Positions 33,223 through 42,892 of a stretch of 64,000 nt of DNA are shown here, piece after piece (positions within the stretch are counted from its first letter, which is position 1; every line of letters begins with the position of its first letter). Where the stretch lies: the NCBI RefSeq assembly GCF_905220365.1, contig NC_061128.1:5394001-5458000 (forward strand). The letters are read 5' to 3'. A model generated the notes under the pieces. It did no database searches. It was not told where the DNA came from and was given only the letters and a program-made list of their open reading frames with translations. This stretch comes from Vanessa cardui (lineage: Eukaryota > Arthropoda > Insecta > Lepidoptera > Nymphalidae). The position numbers were made by a program, and so were the translations under genes.

Positions 33223-36200
33223 ATACAAACTTATTTCTATCAAGAGGTTTTGGAAGTGTAGTTGGTTCTGATCTTCCGTCCTCAGCGACTTTACTACAAA
33301 ACAATAACGAAGCAAAGGTTGTTTTGCTGGGAACTGTTCATTTTAGTAAGCAATCAGTGGAGGATGTTTCGACGGTATGTTAGAATTTCATGACTATTGT
33401 TAGTTTCATAGTTTAAAGAAGAAAAGGTAACATTATAAGGTTTGCAAACAATATCTAAATAAAAAATATTGAGAAACGTTACAACGGTGCCAACAGGTGA
33501 TATAATTATAAAAATCTTTTTTATATATCAATGGGCACCGATTCATAATTATTTTTAATATTAGGTAAAATTAATATCAAATGTGAGAACTTGAGAATTT
33601 GACATTATTAAAAATAATATTATAATAATAGGTACGTTTAGGAATAAGAGCAAAATACAAATTTATTTTTCATAATATGCTTTTGTTTTGTAACAGATAG
33701 TTAAAGTTTTACAACCAAATGCAATTCTAATAGAGCTATGTCGGCAAAGAGTTTCTCTCTTGGAGTTAGATGACAAAAAATTTTTAGAAGATGCAAAAAA
33801 TTTGGACACACAGAAAATAAAGTAAGGAATTAACAATTTTATTTAGAAACACTTTTTTTATGTTTGATATAATAATATGATATGCAATGTTTCTGGAATA
33901 AGTATTATTTCTTATTAGGCAGGCTGTAAAGGGTCAGGGCTTGGTTTCTGGAATGCTTCACGCGATGCTACTCAAAACGTACGCGGATATTGCTAAGGAG
34001 TTAGGCGTTGCACCGGGTGGAGAATTCAGAAGAGCTTATCAAGAGGTAATTGTTGAAAAAATTATAAAAATACACCATCCTTTACGAAAATGCACATACC
34101 TCAGTGGCGGATTTACAAATTTGCCGCTAGTAGGCTATTCGATTTTTAAAATTTATGATTGGTTTTCTATTGTCCTCATCCCATCGGCTTTTTCCCCTTA
34201 TTACCTAGTATGATTATGAACTAGGTGATATTTCTGTCAGTTACTAGCAGGGCCGCCGTAAGCGGGTGTGCGTGCACAGCACGCGGGCGGCACGTCCAGG
34301 GGGCGGCAAATTGAGCAATACATCACGTACCTAATTCAAGTCATTATTATAATACCCACGAATCCTTAAGTAAAATAAATTATTCAAAGCATGGAAAATA
34401 TTGTACTGAGTGAAGTTCGTCTTGAAAGTCCGTCGTCTGTTATCCTATGAAAAACAGTACTGTCGAAGTCAGGAGAATCCCCTTTAAGCTTCCTTCTCAA
34501 TTGGTAGACTAGGTATCAGTTACTTTTGTAGTAGGGCGTTGCCGTAGGGCGGCTTGAAGGGTATCGCGCCGTCAGTTATATTGGTGGTACCTGGAAATAG
34601 CAGAGCTACGGGTGACGTCGAACCGGGTGCAGAGGTCATACGTTCGCTGTCGCAGGCGCAACGGGCTCAAAGCAAACTTAGAGGGACAGCTGAAGGCCGC
34701 ACATCACCAATTGAAAAAGGCTTTAGAAAAGACGATAAGTTGTAAGTTGATAAGTAAACAGAGAGCAAAAGAAGAGCTTTTAATGGGCTCAAACAGGGTC
34801 CCAGGCGCCCCTATCGTGGTTTACGAGGGAAGTTCCGGACACACGGCGCTTCTGTTACGGAATCGCTACCGCCATATCTTCTGCGACTGGTCGGCGAGCT
34901 ATTTTCGGGAAACAGAGCGTATCACTCAACTATCGATGCCCTAAAAGACCCTAAAGACCCGGACAACGGAGGAGGAGGTGGCCCAAGGGAACGTAGTCCT
35001 AGCGGTATAACCAAACGTGGCGAACGTCTTCAATAGTCTACCTTTCTTATTTTTTACTTTAATTTACAAGATCCACTCCAAAGGCTCCTGCGGGCACTGA
35101 CTTTGCCAGGGATGGTAGTATTGTCCTACGCTGACGACGCCCTCATCACGGCGACGGGGCGAACCTTACAGAAGGCGGCCCTAGGTCTAGGTGAGGTAGG
35201 AGTGTCGCTCACGGTGGATCAAATCGAGATTCTGGGCTTGAGGGTCTCTATAACTAAAACGGAGGCCCTCCTAATCCACGGTCCACGCTAAGGTCCCCTC
35301 GAGGAGCGTCTATCGCCCTCCAGGAGCCTCGGACAACATTTTGTCCAACTCATTTTGAAGCTCATCAATGCCAACGAAGGAGAACCGGAAACACCTTGCC
35401 TGCGTGCGCTCTATGGCATTGTATAGTGCATCCATTTGGGTGGACTCCCTCAATGCTGGTAACAAGCCTCTCATCTTACGGGAGCGTGGGAACGGTGCTG
35501 GTTACTCGCTTAGCCGAAGAAGACTGGGAGAAGGTGACTTCGCTATGGACATCTTCACCTCCCGCCATAAGTGTACCGGGGTTAGGGGTCTCTGTACTCT
35601 GAGAAATCCCTAGGAAGTGGAGTCCTACAGAGGTGAGCCTTCGGTCAGGACGTCACAAACGATCTCGTGACGTCCCTCGAAAAGACGGAGTGGGAGGATA
35701 CCGCTGGTTTTTTTATGGTTATTCCCCCCGCCCCCGCGTTTTGCAGCAAAAAAGGGCGGCATAATAAGTATTGCACGCGGGCGACAAAACAGCTAGCGGC
35801 GGGCCTGGTTACTAGATTATTTTTGCAACCCATTATGTAGTGACGACTATAATATGGATTACGGACGCAATGTGTAAAATTTTTTATTACTGTAAGATAA
35901 AGACAATTCGGGCTAAATTTGTCACCCCTCTAAATCTGCCGCCCTAGGCTTCAGCCTACTTAGCCTATTTGTAAATCCACCACCTTTTTACTAAGGATGA
36001 TTAAATATTTTTAAACCGTTAAAGATTTATCTACTGGATACTATTGTTATATTCGCTATTTCTAATTTTAGATGAAAAAAATACCCGGCTGCAAACTATT
36101 TCTCGGAGACCGTCCAATACAAATAACAATAGCTAGAGCTTTTCAATCTTTAAGTGTTCTAGAAGTAGGACAAGTTCTTTATCATCTCACGACGGCAAAT

Positions 36201-37551
36201 CCTAAGCCATTGAAGTATGTTTCTTTTAACGATTGTAGAGTAGTGACGGTTTGAAGTTAATTTAACGTAATCAATAATTTTGATGTCCAAATATTTTAGT
36301 AAAAACCAATTGGAAAAGTATAAAGATAAAGACTACGTGCAGGAACAATTTCGGGAGATTACGAGAGAAGTCCCAGCTTTTAAAAAAATATTCCATGTAT
36401 TCGTTGATGAGCGCGATAAGTGTCTTGCGTTTTCGTTGCAAGAATGTGTTCGTGCAGGTATCCTCTCATAATTATTCTAAAAAAAAAACTGTAGATAATG
36501 TATGATATTTGAAATTGGATTTTTGGATTTTTTTTATTTACATTATTTAAAAGTATGAATATAACAATAAGTGTAAACAATAGAACTAAGAATTAAAAAG
36601 GAAAGCATAAAACTTTAACTATACAACGCGCTCGACCACATGTGAGAAATTAAAAAAAAAATGTTCAAATGTTCGCATCAAAATCCATATATGTTTACAC
36701 GCTTTCTACCTATCGATACTGTATACTTTAACAAAATGAACCATAAGATTGATCGTGTCGATTTCGGTCCTGTGTCAATTAAATCAAAACAAAATATAAT
36801 TATGAATTGTCATAGAGATTATATTTACAGTTCAAAATCCACGTGTACTGGCCGTCGTGGGTATGGGTCATGTTGACGGTATATCAAAATATTATGGCAA
36901 AATGAAGCAAGAGGATATAGTTCCGTTGTTATTGTGAGTTAAAAAGTATTTAAAATAACTGGTAAAGATTTTTTTTAAATAACAACTTAATGGAAGTCAT
37001 AATTTTAAAATTATCTGCTACTGATGATACTGCTAAGAACTGAATTTTTTTTTAATTTGTCTATTATATATTAGTGATGCATAATAATATTATTTAGGCA
37101 TCATTCATTTATATCAGTCGTAAAGTCTGAAATAAATTAAAGATTTTTTTATTTATTTCCAGCAAGTAACTTGTTTGATCTACAAATCTGTAAGGTGAGA
37201 TAATTTGAATATTTACTGCCTACATGATATTATTATAAAAAAAGAACCGTTTAATCAATTTTTTAGAGAAAGTAATCACGTACTTTGCTTTTTGAAAAAA
37301 GGATTGATTTCTATTACATACTCTTAATTCGAGACTTTTTTTTTATAAAAAAGCGGTTAACTTTGTTATTATTTTATAATACTTTACTTTTTGTAGTAAA
37401 TATATCAAAACAAAGGACTCTCATTAAAACGACGCACTTTTTTTTCAGCATTCCCCCACGCCCGTTATACGCTGTCTTGTTAGGTAAAGCGATTAAGTTC
37501 ACGTTTTATTTTTTGATATTTTCTATCGTATATCGATTTTTTTTTGGTTAA
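33223..37551 (+). CDS. TraB domain protein, second tandem copy (5' end unresolved)
   Basis: Seven exons (33223-33374, 33697-33821, 33919-34045, 36072-36214, 36300-36457, 36831-36933, 37449-37551) encode the TraB core: VVLLGTVHFSKQSVEDVST, then AILIELCRQR, LGVAPGGEFRRAY, CKLFLGDRPIQIT, and VVGMGHVDGISKYYG. Exon lengths 152/125/127/143/158/103/103 parallel 152/125/127/140/152/106/115 in the first copy with identical phases, so the two arose by tandem duplication. The putative active residues (GTVH, ELC, GMGH) are kept, so it is probably functional. It ends with a hydrophobic helix (FTFYFLIFSIVYRFFFG). The first exon given needs one base from an upstream exon I could not fix. Sequence divergence suggests an old duplication. 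Confidence 0.88.
34248..35807. mobile_element. hAT-superfamily non-autonomous element with R1-like retrotransposon sequence inside
   Basis: A perfect 8-bp duplication, GTTACTAG, flanks it (34240-34247 and 35808-35815), as expected for hAT. The ends are related inverted repeats, CAGGGCCGCCG on the left and CAGGCCCGCCG (reverse complement) on the right. The 1.56 kb interior is GC-rich, unlike its surroundings, and has no hAT transposase that I can recognise. Instead it holds pieces of an R1-clade reverse transcriptase. Confidence 0.88.
34640..35560 (+). pseudogene. Fragments of an R1-clade non-LTR retrotransposon inside the hAT element
   Basis: The clearest piece is 35103-35291, with VVLSYADDALITATGRTLQK (the YADD reverse transcriptase box) followed by GEVGVSLTVDQIEILGLRVS and TKTEALLIHGPR, the order seen in R1-type enzymes. 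Further downstream, out of frame, LRALYGIV-like text continues the same protein. The region near 34680-34780 (a QLKAAHHQLKKALEKT frame) could be the linker upstream of the RT, though with less certainty. No intact frame remains. Confidence 0.75.
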
Positions 37552-37625
37552 CAGAAATACATTTATAAGGATATTTTTTATGTTATTTTATTTCTATTAA
37601 AAGATCTAGGTATTAACCACTTATA
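37552..37625 (+). promoter_or_regulatory. Residual 3' flank of the second TraB gene and RTE target duplication
   Basis: Only 60 bp lie between the TAA at 37551 and the target duplication ATTAACCACTTATA (37612-37625). This native stretch has no AATAAA. The first AATAAA hexamers on the plus strand are at 37629, 37640 and 37651, inside the tail of the inserted RTE element. Confidence 0.6.
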
Positions 37626-37963
37626 AAAAATAAAAAAAAAATAAAAAAAAAATAAAAAAGCCTTATATTTCTTGCATTCTATAGTTCATTAACAGTGTGA
37701 ATGCAAAATAAATTAACAATCAAAATAAATTAAATTAAAATTAAACTAAATTAAACAAAAATGATGTGATTCTGATGATGTAAACAAATAATTAAATTAG
37801 ATTATAATATAAATTCATAACAATTTTTGTAATTTCATTCAATTGATTATAAATACAATTAATTAGTTATTGATTTGATATGAAGTTAATATTGTAATTG
37901 ATATTATATAATATATAATCCAATTAAAATAATTTATATTAACATTATTATTATTATTGTTTT

Positions 37964-40921
37964 TTATTTGCAAGAACCCTCTCCATGAGAGGTAAAGGCC
38001 TCCTCCAGAGAGGACCAGTGCTCTCTATTTTCGGCCACTCGAAGCCAATGAGTACCGGCTACTTTTATTATGTCGTCTACCCAGCGTGCATTTGGTCTTC
38101 CTCTCCTTCTCTGTCCTAATGGGCCTGCCCATTGAGTTGTCTCTCTTGTCCATCGATTATCGCTTAGCCTCGCTACGTGTCCAGCCCATCGCCATTTGAG
38201 CTTTTGTGAGTAATTAAGAGCGTCGATGGCTTGAGTTTTCTGTCTTATATAAGTGTGGCGGATCTTTTGAATTTTTCTTATTTTCAGAATGCTCCTCTCC
38301 ATACTCCTTTGGCTGGATATAATTTTATTTTTTACTTTCCTGGTAAATTTCCATGTTTGGCAGGCATATGTTAATGAGGGTAGTAGGCAGGTATTCATGA
38401 CTTTCGTTTTCATTCGTATAGCCATATTACTTTTGAGTATTTCTTTGAGGCTCCAAAACTTTTTCCATGTGATGTTGACTCTTCTCTCTACTTCTTGTTC
38501 GTTATTTTCTTGATTAAATGAAATTTGCTTTCCCAGGTAGATGTAAGCGCTTACATATGTTAGGGGTGAGTTTTCCAGGTATATTGGTATTTCTATATGG
38601 TTCGTCATGACATTAGTTTTTGTAAGGTTGATTTCCAAGCCCACTTTACCACTTTCTTCGTATAAAGCGTTTAACATTATTTGTAGTTGGTTTGCATTTT
38701 CTGAGAGTAGGACTATGTCGTCGGCAAATCTCAAATGACTCAGGTAACGTCCTTTTATATTTATGCCTACCTTTTCCCAATTTAGTTTTCCGATGATGGC
38801 TTGTAACACCGCTATGAAGATAGTAGGCGAGAGTGGGTCTCCCTGCCTTACGCCTCTACTTATTTGTATGGGTGGTCCTATAGTCTCTAGCTTCACTCTA
38901 CTAGTACTGTTATCGTAAATATTTTTTATTACCTTTATGTAGTCTAGTGGTACTTCTTGTGAGAGTAGAGTGTCCCATATTGATGAATGGGACAGAGAGT
39001 CAAATGCCTTTTTGTAGTCGATAAATGCAAAATAGAGTGGTCTTTTGAATTCTTGGTATTTTTCTATCAGCATTTCTAGCGAGTGTATGTGATCCACTGT
39101 TGAAAAACTTCGTCTAAAGCCGGCCTGTTCTATAGGTTGGTATTTATCTGTCATTTCTTTTATTCTTTTTTCGATTAATGAGGAGAACAATTTATATAGT
39201 GAAGGTAAAAGGCTTATCGGTCTGTAATTATTTATGTTGTTAGGGTCTCCTTTTTTGTACAGCAATATAATGTTTGACTCTGACCATTGACGAGGTGTGC
39301 TTGAGCTGTTTAGTATCTGATTAAACAGTAGAGTTAGTGGTTTTGCTAGATATTCACATCCAGTTGTTATGATTTCATTAGCGATTCCGTCGGGGCCTGG
39401 GCTTTTCTCCGTTTTTAGTGTTTTAATCCCTTTAATAACTTCAGAATCTTCGATGTTTGCTCTTGGCTCTCCTCTGTTTGTGTCTGGTAAATCATATGCA
39501 TATTGACTCGATGCTGTATATAGTTTCATATAGAACTTTGTTGCTATGTTCAGTATTTCTTTTCTATTTTGGGTATTTTTTGTTTCGTTTTTCAACTCTT
39601 CAATCCATAGTTTGTGCGTTCTTAGTTCTTTGTATGCCTTCTTGACGCTGTTCGTAGTATTAAGATGTTTTTCGAAGATTCTAGTGCGGTATGCCTTGTA
39701 GTCTAAGTAGATACATTTACTAATGAGTTTGTAGAGTGCCTTTAGTTCGTTTTTCGTGGCTCTTGATTTTGGTTTTGTCTTTTGTAATTCTTGTCTTCTG
39801 TAAATTAACGTTTTTGTGCGTGCTGATAATGCCTGGTTTTCCACTGGAGTTATACTGGGTGAAATCTTGTAAGCTTTTTTTAGGCTGGTGTCTATTGCTT
39901 TTATAATATTGTCGTAGTGAATTTGAACAGTGTCTTCGTTCCTCCAGTTCTTGAGTAGGTTTGTTATGCAACTATTCAACGCTTGTTTGTAGGCTTGTAC
40001 TTCTTCTTCGTTTTTTAATTGGGATCTGGGGCATTGGCCAAATTTACACCGACTTTTTGCTATGGGAAGAATGTTTAGAGTCGCTCTCACAGGTCTGTGA
40101 TCCGAGGGGTAAGTGATGTTTAAAATCTGTATATTGCATATGTTTTTATGTAGAGTTGTCAAGATGTAGTCTATTTCGTTTTTTATTATGCCATTAGGAG
40201 ATCTCCAGGTCCATCTTTGTTTGCTATTTTTTTTGAAAAAGGTGTTCATGATATACAGATTATTCTCGTGTGCAAAATCAATGAGTCTACCTCCTCTGCA
40301 GTTTCTGTCTCCGTATCCATGGTTGCCGGTAGAGACTTCGTTAGGATCGGTTTGTCCTATTTTGGCGTTAAAATCTCCCATGACTATAATATTGTTATCT
40401 GAGAGTTTTATAGCTTTGTCGACAGTACTGTAGAAAAATTCCAGCTCCTCGTCGCTCGATGCCTCCGTTGGAGCGTAAACTTGAATAATGCTTAATTCTA
40501 AGTTATTGATATTCATCCTTAACAACGCTACTCTTTCTGATAGTCCTGAGAAGCTTATGATGTATCGTTTTAGATATTTTTTGACAATAAATCCTACTCC
40601 GTACAATCCAGGCGTTTCTCCAATGTAATATAAAATAAACTCGCCGTGTTCTTCAATTTTATTTCCGAGTTTTCTAATTTCTGATAGACCAATAATGTCA
40701 AACTTTATATTTTTCAAGCTCTCTGATAGTTCCAAAAGTCGAGAGTATGTCGACATAGTTTTAACATTGTATGTTATAATGTATAAGGTATTCTGATGAC
40801 CGTTTATTGTGCTGTTTGTTTTTGTTATCTCTGGAGGGTTTTGGTCGTGATCTTCCTCGGTGACCAACCGGCTTGGAAGATGTTTTTTATTCATTGTTTG
40901 TGTATTTGTCGTGCTGTTCAT
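37964..40921 (-). CDS. RTE ORF2: apurinic-type endonuclease and reverse transcriptase
   Basis: The 985-residue frame carries out target-primed reverse transcription. After a polar N-terminus of about 45 residues, the endonuclease shows IITYNVKTM (about residue 48), IGLSEIRK (about 80), VYAPTEASSDEE, VMGDFNAKIG, RWTWRSPNG followed by NEIDYIL, and SDHRPVRA. The reverse transcriptase follows with KSPGPDGIANEI, YKKGD, NNYRPISLLPSLYKLFSSLI, GFRRSFSTVDHIHSLE, FAFIDYKKAFDSL, SRGVRQGDPLSPTIF and LRFADDIVLL (FADD at about 732-735). The C-terminal part has KLKWRWAGHVARLSDNRW and GRPNARWVDDIIKVAGTHW. All catalytic motifs are intact. Its AUG lies in the same frame as ORF1, eight codons after the ORF1 stop. 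Confidence 0.95.
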   Translation of the reverse strand: MNSTTNTQTMNKKHLPSRLVTEEDHDQNPPEITKTNSTINGHQNTLYIITYNVKTMSTYSRLLELSESLKNIKFDIIGLSEIRKLGNKIEEHGEFILYYIGETPGLYGVGFIVKKYLKRYIISFSGLSERVALLRMNINNLELSIIQVYAPTEASSDEELEFFYSTVDKAIKLSDNNIIVMGDFNAKIGQTDPNEVSTGNHGYGDRNCRGGRLIDFAHENNLYIMNTFFKKNSKQRWTWRSPNGIIKNEIDYILTTLHKNICNIQILNITYPSDHRPVRATLNILPIAKSRCKFGQCPRSQLKNEEEVQAYKQALNSCITNLLKNWRNEDTVQIHYDNIIKAIDTSLKKAYKISPSITPVENQALSARTKTLIYRRQELQKTKPKSRATKNELKALYKLISKCIYLDYKAYRTRIFEKHLNTTNSVKKAYKELRTHKLWIEELKNETKNTQNRKEILNIATKFYMKLYTASSQYAYDLPDTNRGEPRANIEDSEVIKGIKTLKTEKSPGPDGIANEIITTGCEYLAKPLTLLFNQILNSSSTPRQWSESNIILLYKKGDPNNINNYRPISLLPSLYKLFSSLIEKRIKEMTDKYQPIEQAGFRRSFSTVDHIHSLEMLIEKYQEFKRPLYFAFIDYKKAFDSLSHSSIWDTLLSQEVPLDYIKVIKNIYDNSTSRVKLETIGPPIQISRGVRQGDPLSPTIFIAVLQAIIGKLNWEKVGINIKGRYLSHLRFADDIVLLSENANQLQIMLNALYEESGKVGLEINLTKTNVMTNHIEIPIYLENSPLTYVSAYIYLGKQISFNQENNEQEVERRVNITWKKFWSLKEILKSNMAIRMKTKVMNTCLLPSLTYACQTWKFTRKVKNKIISSQRSMERSILKIRKIQKIRHTYIRQKTQAIDALNYSQKLKWRWAGHVARLSDNRWTRETTQWAGPLGQRRRGRPNARWVDDIIKVAGTHWLRVAENREHWSSLEEAFTSHGEGSCK

Positions 40922-40945
40922 GTGAGAGGGGGGCGGTAATTGCTA
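40919..40945 (-). promoter_or_regulatory. Candidate UAG readthrough site between RTE ORF1 and ORF2
   Basis: On the minus strand ORF1 ends CTA TAG CAA TTA. The next codons are CCG CCC CCC TCT CAC and then the ORF2 ATG, with no other in-frame stop. UAG-CAA-UUA is the tobamovirus type readthrough context (CARYYA consensus). The pyrimidine-rich spacer has no Kozak-like purine three bases before the ATG, since that base is C. Confidence 0.65.
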
Positions 40946-41638
40946 TAGTGTTATGGTTTTATTTATTTGTTCGTTTGATGGGTTTCCAGGGTTTTTGTTG
41001 TATAGATAATTAAGTATTCCTGGTTTAACTACTCCTTCTGATGAATTTGACGGTCTATGTAGTCCTTGTTTTGTCTGAATTTTGTTCTTTTTATTTACTT
41101 GTGTGACTTGTATAGTGCCTGTAGGATCCTTTTCACCCGGCGATGTTGGTAGGGTTCTTTTCTTATTGCCTGATGCATCTGCGTTACTACTGCGTATTAT
41201 TAATTTATCATACCTGATAGTGGCATAATTTCCTTTCTCTCTTTCTATTTTCATTTGTTCTATTAATTCCTTTCTTTTTTCTAAAACGTGTTGTGGAAAG
41301 TCTTCATTTATATAATAATCAGTGTTTTTTAAAGTTTTCCTTCGTTTATAAATTCTTATTTTTGTGCCTAATGTAGTAAATGTCACAGTAATCGGTCGAG
41401 GTTTTTCTCCTTTCTTCCCTATTCTCCTAAATTCTTGTACTTCCCTGCTCTCTAGCTCTATAGAAAAGTAGCGTTTTATAAAATTTATGATATTTTCTTC
41501 TAAGTTTTCATAGGATGTTTCCGTCTCCGCTAAACCGAATATAACGATGTTTCTTTGTCTTGACTGCTTCTCTAGAAAGTATAATCTTTTCTCCTGGTTT
41601 TCTAGCTTTTCTTCTAGATTATTGTATTTTTCTTCCAT
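40943..41638 (-). CDS. RTE ORF1: coiled-coil, L1-ORF1p-like nucleic-acid-binding protein
   Basis: The 231-residue frame starts with a charged coiled coil (MEEKYNNLEEKLENQEKR), followed by RQRNIVIFGLAETETSYENL, a beta-alpha motif like the RRM of L1-type ORF1 proteins. It continues with RRIGKKGEKPRPITVTF and RIYKRRKTLKNTDYYINEDF, resembling the C-terminal domain of that group. The last 60 residues are basic and Ser/Asn-rich. ORF1 proteins bind the element RNA and act as chaperones; this is inferred. The stop is a TAG followed by CAA TTA, then seven sense codons to the ORF2 start in the same frame. Confidence 0.85.
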   Translation of the reverse strand: MEEKYNNLEEKLENQEKRLYFLEKQSRQRNIVIFGLAETETSYENLEENIINFIKRYFSIELESREVQEFRRIGKKGEKPRPITVTFTTLGTKIRIYKRRKTLKNTDYYINEDFPQHVLEKRKELIEQMKIEREKGNYATIRYDKLIIRSSNADASGNKKRTLPTSPGEKDPTGTIQVTQVNKKNKIQTKQGLHRPSNSSEGVVKPGILNYLYNKNPGNPSNEQINKTITL

Positions 41639-41789
41639 AAAAATAAAAATAAAAAAATATAATTAACCACTTATACGTAGGTATATACTGATACATTAAA
41701 AATTACAGACTAATACATCACAAGATCTCCGAAATTCTAGTTCTAATTTCAACTTTAGTATAGTTTTCGCTATAAAGATGCTATGGTAT

Positions 41790-42890
41790 TCAACATGCAG
41801 GTTACATACATCCTGCCATCGCCAACCCGCTTGCCTAGCGTGGCGATTATGGGCAATTCCTCCATGCGCAACACACGCAAGCCACGGCCCCAAGTTCCCG
41901 GCAGCCCCGCTATTCCTCGTCATGGTTGCGACGATGGTAACGGCGGGATGGTGACTGCTAAGAATCACCGGGCTACAAGAGGCTACCACGACCAACTGAC
42001 CCTGGCTACGTACAACGAACGCACACTACGGCTTGACTCGCATCTAGCGTAACTTGAGGTGGAACTTGGGAAAATTATGTGGCACATATATGGGTTATGT
42101 GAAGGCCGTAGAAAGGGAGAGGACTCGCAGACGACATCGTCATCGTAGCAGAAACGCAGCAGGACCTACAACAAATGTTGAACGAACTGGCTGATCTTCT
42201 GCTTCTATGCGTATCGGCCTACGGATGATCTTGGATAAAACCAAGGACATGTTCAATGAACATGTTCTACCGAAACTAACTGCGATACATGGTACCGTCC
42301 TCGAAGTTGTTTAAAAATATGACTACCTCGGGCAGATTTTGTGATTACGTAGAAACAACCTTGAGGACGAAGCGAATAGAAGAATACAACTGGGTTGGGC
42401 AGCGTTTGGGAAATTACGTCGAATCTTCACATCGTCGATCCCACAGTGCCTTAAGACGAAAGTCTTCTACCATCGCGTCTTACCTGTCATAACATACGGA
42501 GCCGAAACGTGAACATCCACGGTAGGGCTGGTCCGACAGTTTAAAGTCGCTCAGCGTGCTAAGAAAAGGGCTATGCAAGGCCTTTCTCAGCGAGATCACA
42601 TCAGAAATGAGGCGATTCGTCAGAGAACCAAAGTCAAACATGGCCCACCGGATTATTAAGCTGAAGTGGCAGTGGGCTGGCCATATTTGTCGCAGAACCG
42701 ATAACCGTTGGATAAACCGTCTCGGCAAACGTAGTGTAGGACGTCCTCGGACACGGTGGAGCGATGCTTTACGCAAGGTAGATGCGAGTAGCCGAAGAAC
42801 GATCACAGTGGCGTTGCATCCTATTGTACGAAAAAATACAGACGAATTGATAACCTCCTCCTTTTTGAAGTCGGTTGAAAAGGCTGTTGA
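41790..42890 (+). pseudogene. Decayed, internally deleted RTE-type retrotransposon
   Basis: The 5' part includes LTLATYNERTLRLDSHLA (start of an RTE endonuclease) near 41997-42050. It then jumps to GLADDIVIVAETQQDLQQML near 42118, the YADD-type box of the reverse transcriptase. The C-terminal region IKLKWQWAGHICRRTDNRW followed by GRPRTRWSDALRKV is at 42655-42785. It ends with the familiar AACCTCCTCCTTTTTGAAGT tail text near 42850. Many stops and frameshifts are present. It is a different lineage from the intact neighbour. Confidence 0.85.
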
Positions 42891-42892
42891 AG

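Larger units (their letters stand above)
34102..35984. mobile_element. Older DNA transposon in intron 3 of the second TraB gene, interrupted by a hAT element
   Basis: The left end CAGTGGCGGATTTACAAAT and the reverse complement of the right end (GGTGGTGGATTTACAAAT) form an imperfect terminal inverted repeat. Without the hAT insertion at 34248-35807 it would be about 0.3 kb, a MITE. I could not find a convincing target duplication, so the class is uncertain. Confidence 0.6.
37626..41661 (-). mobile_element. Apparently intact RTE-type non-LTR retrotransposon
   Basis: A 14-bp target duplication, ATTAACCACTTATA, flanks the unit (37612-37625 and 41662-41675). On the minus strand it has a 22-bp T-rich leader, ORF1 (231 aa), a 21-base spacer, ORF2 (985 aa), a 3' UTR of about 340 bp, and a tail of T runs punctuated by A every 11 bases. 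Both frames are free of stops, suggesting recent insertion. Placement with RTE rests on the ORF2 endonuclease, reverse transcriptase and the C-terminal 'WAGHVARL..GRPNARWVDDI' region typical of that group. Confidence 0.93.

Noticed and set aside
38289..40433. Several plus-strand frames of 60-85 codons
   Set aside because: Antisense shadows of RTE ORF2.
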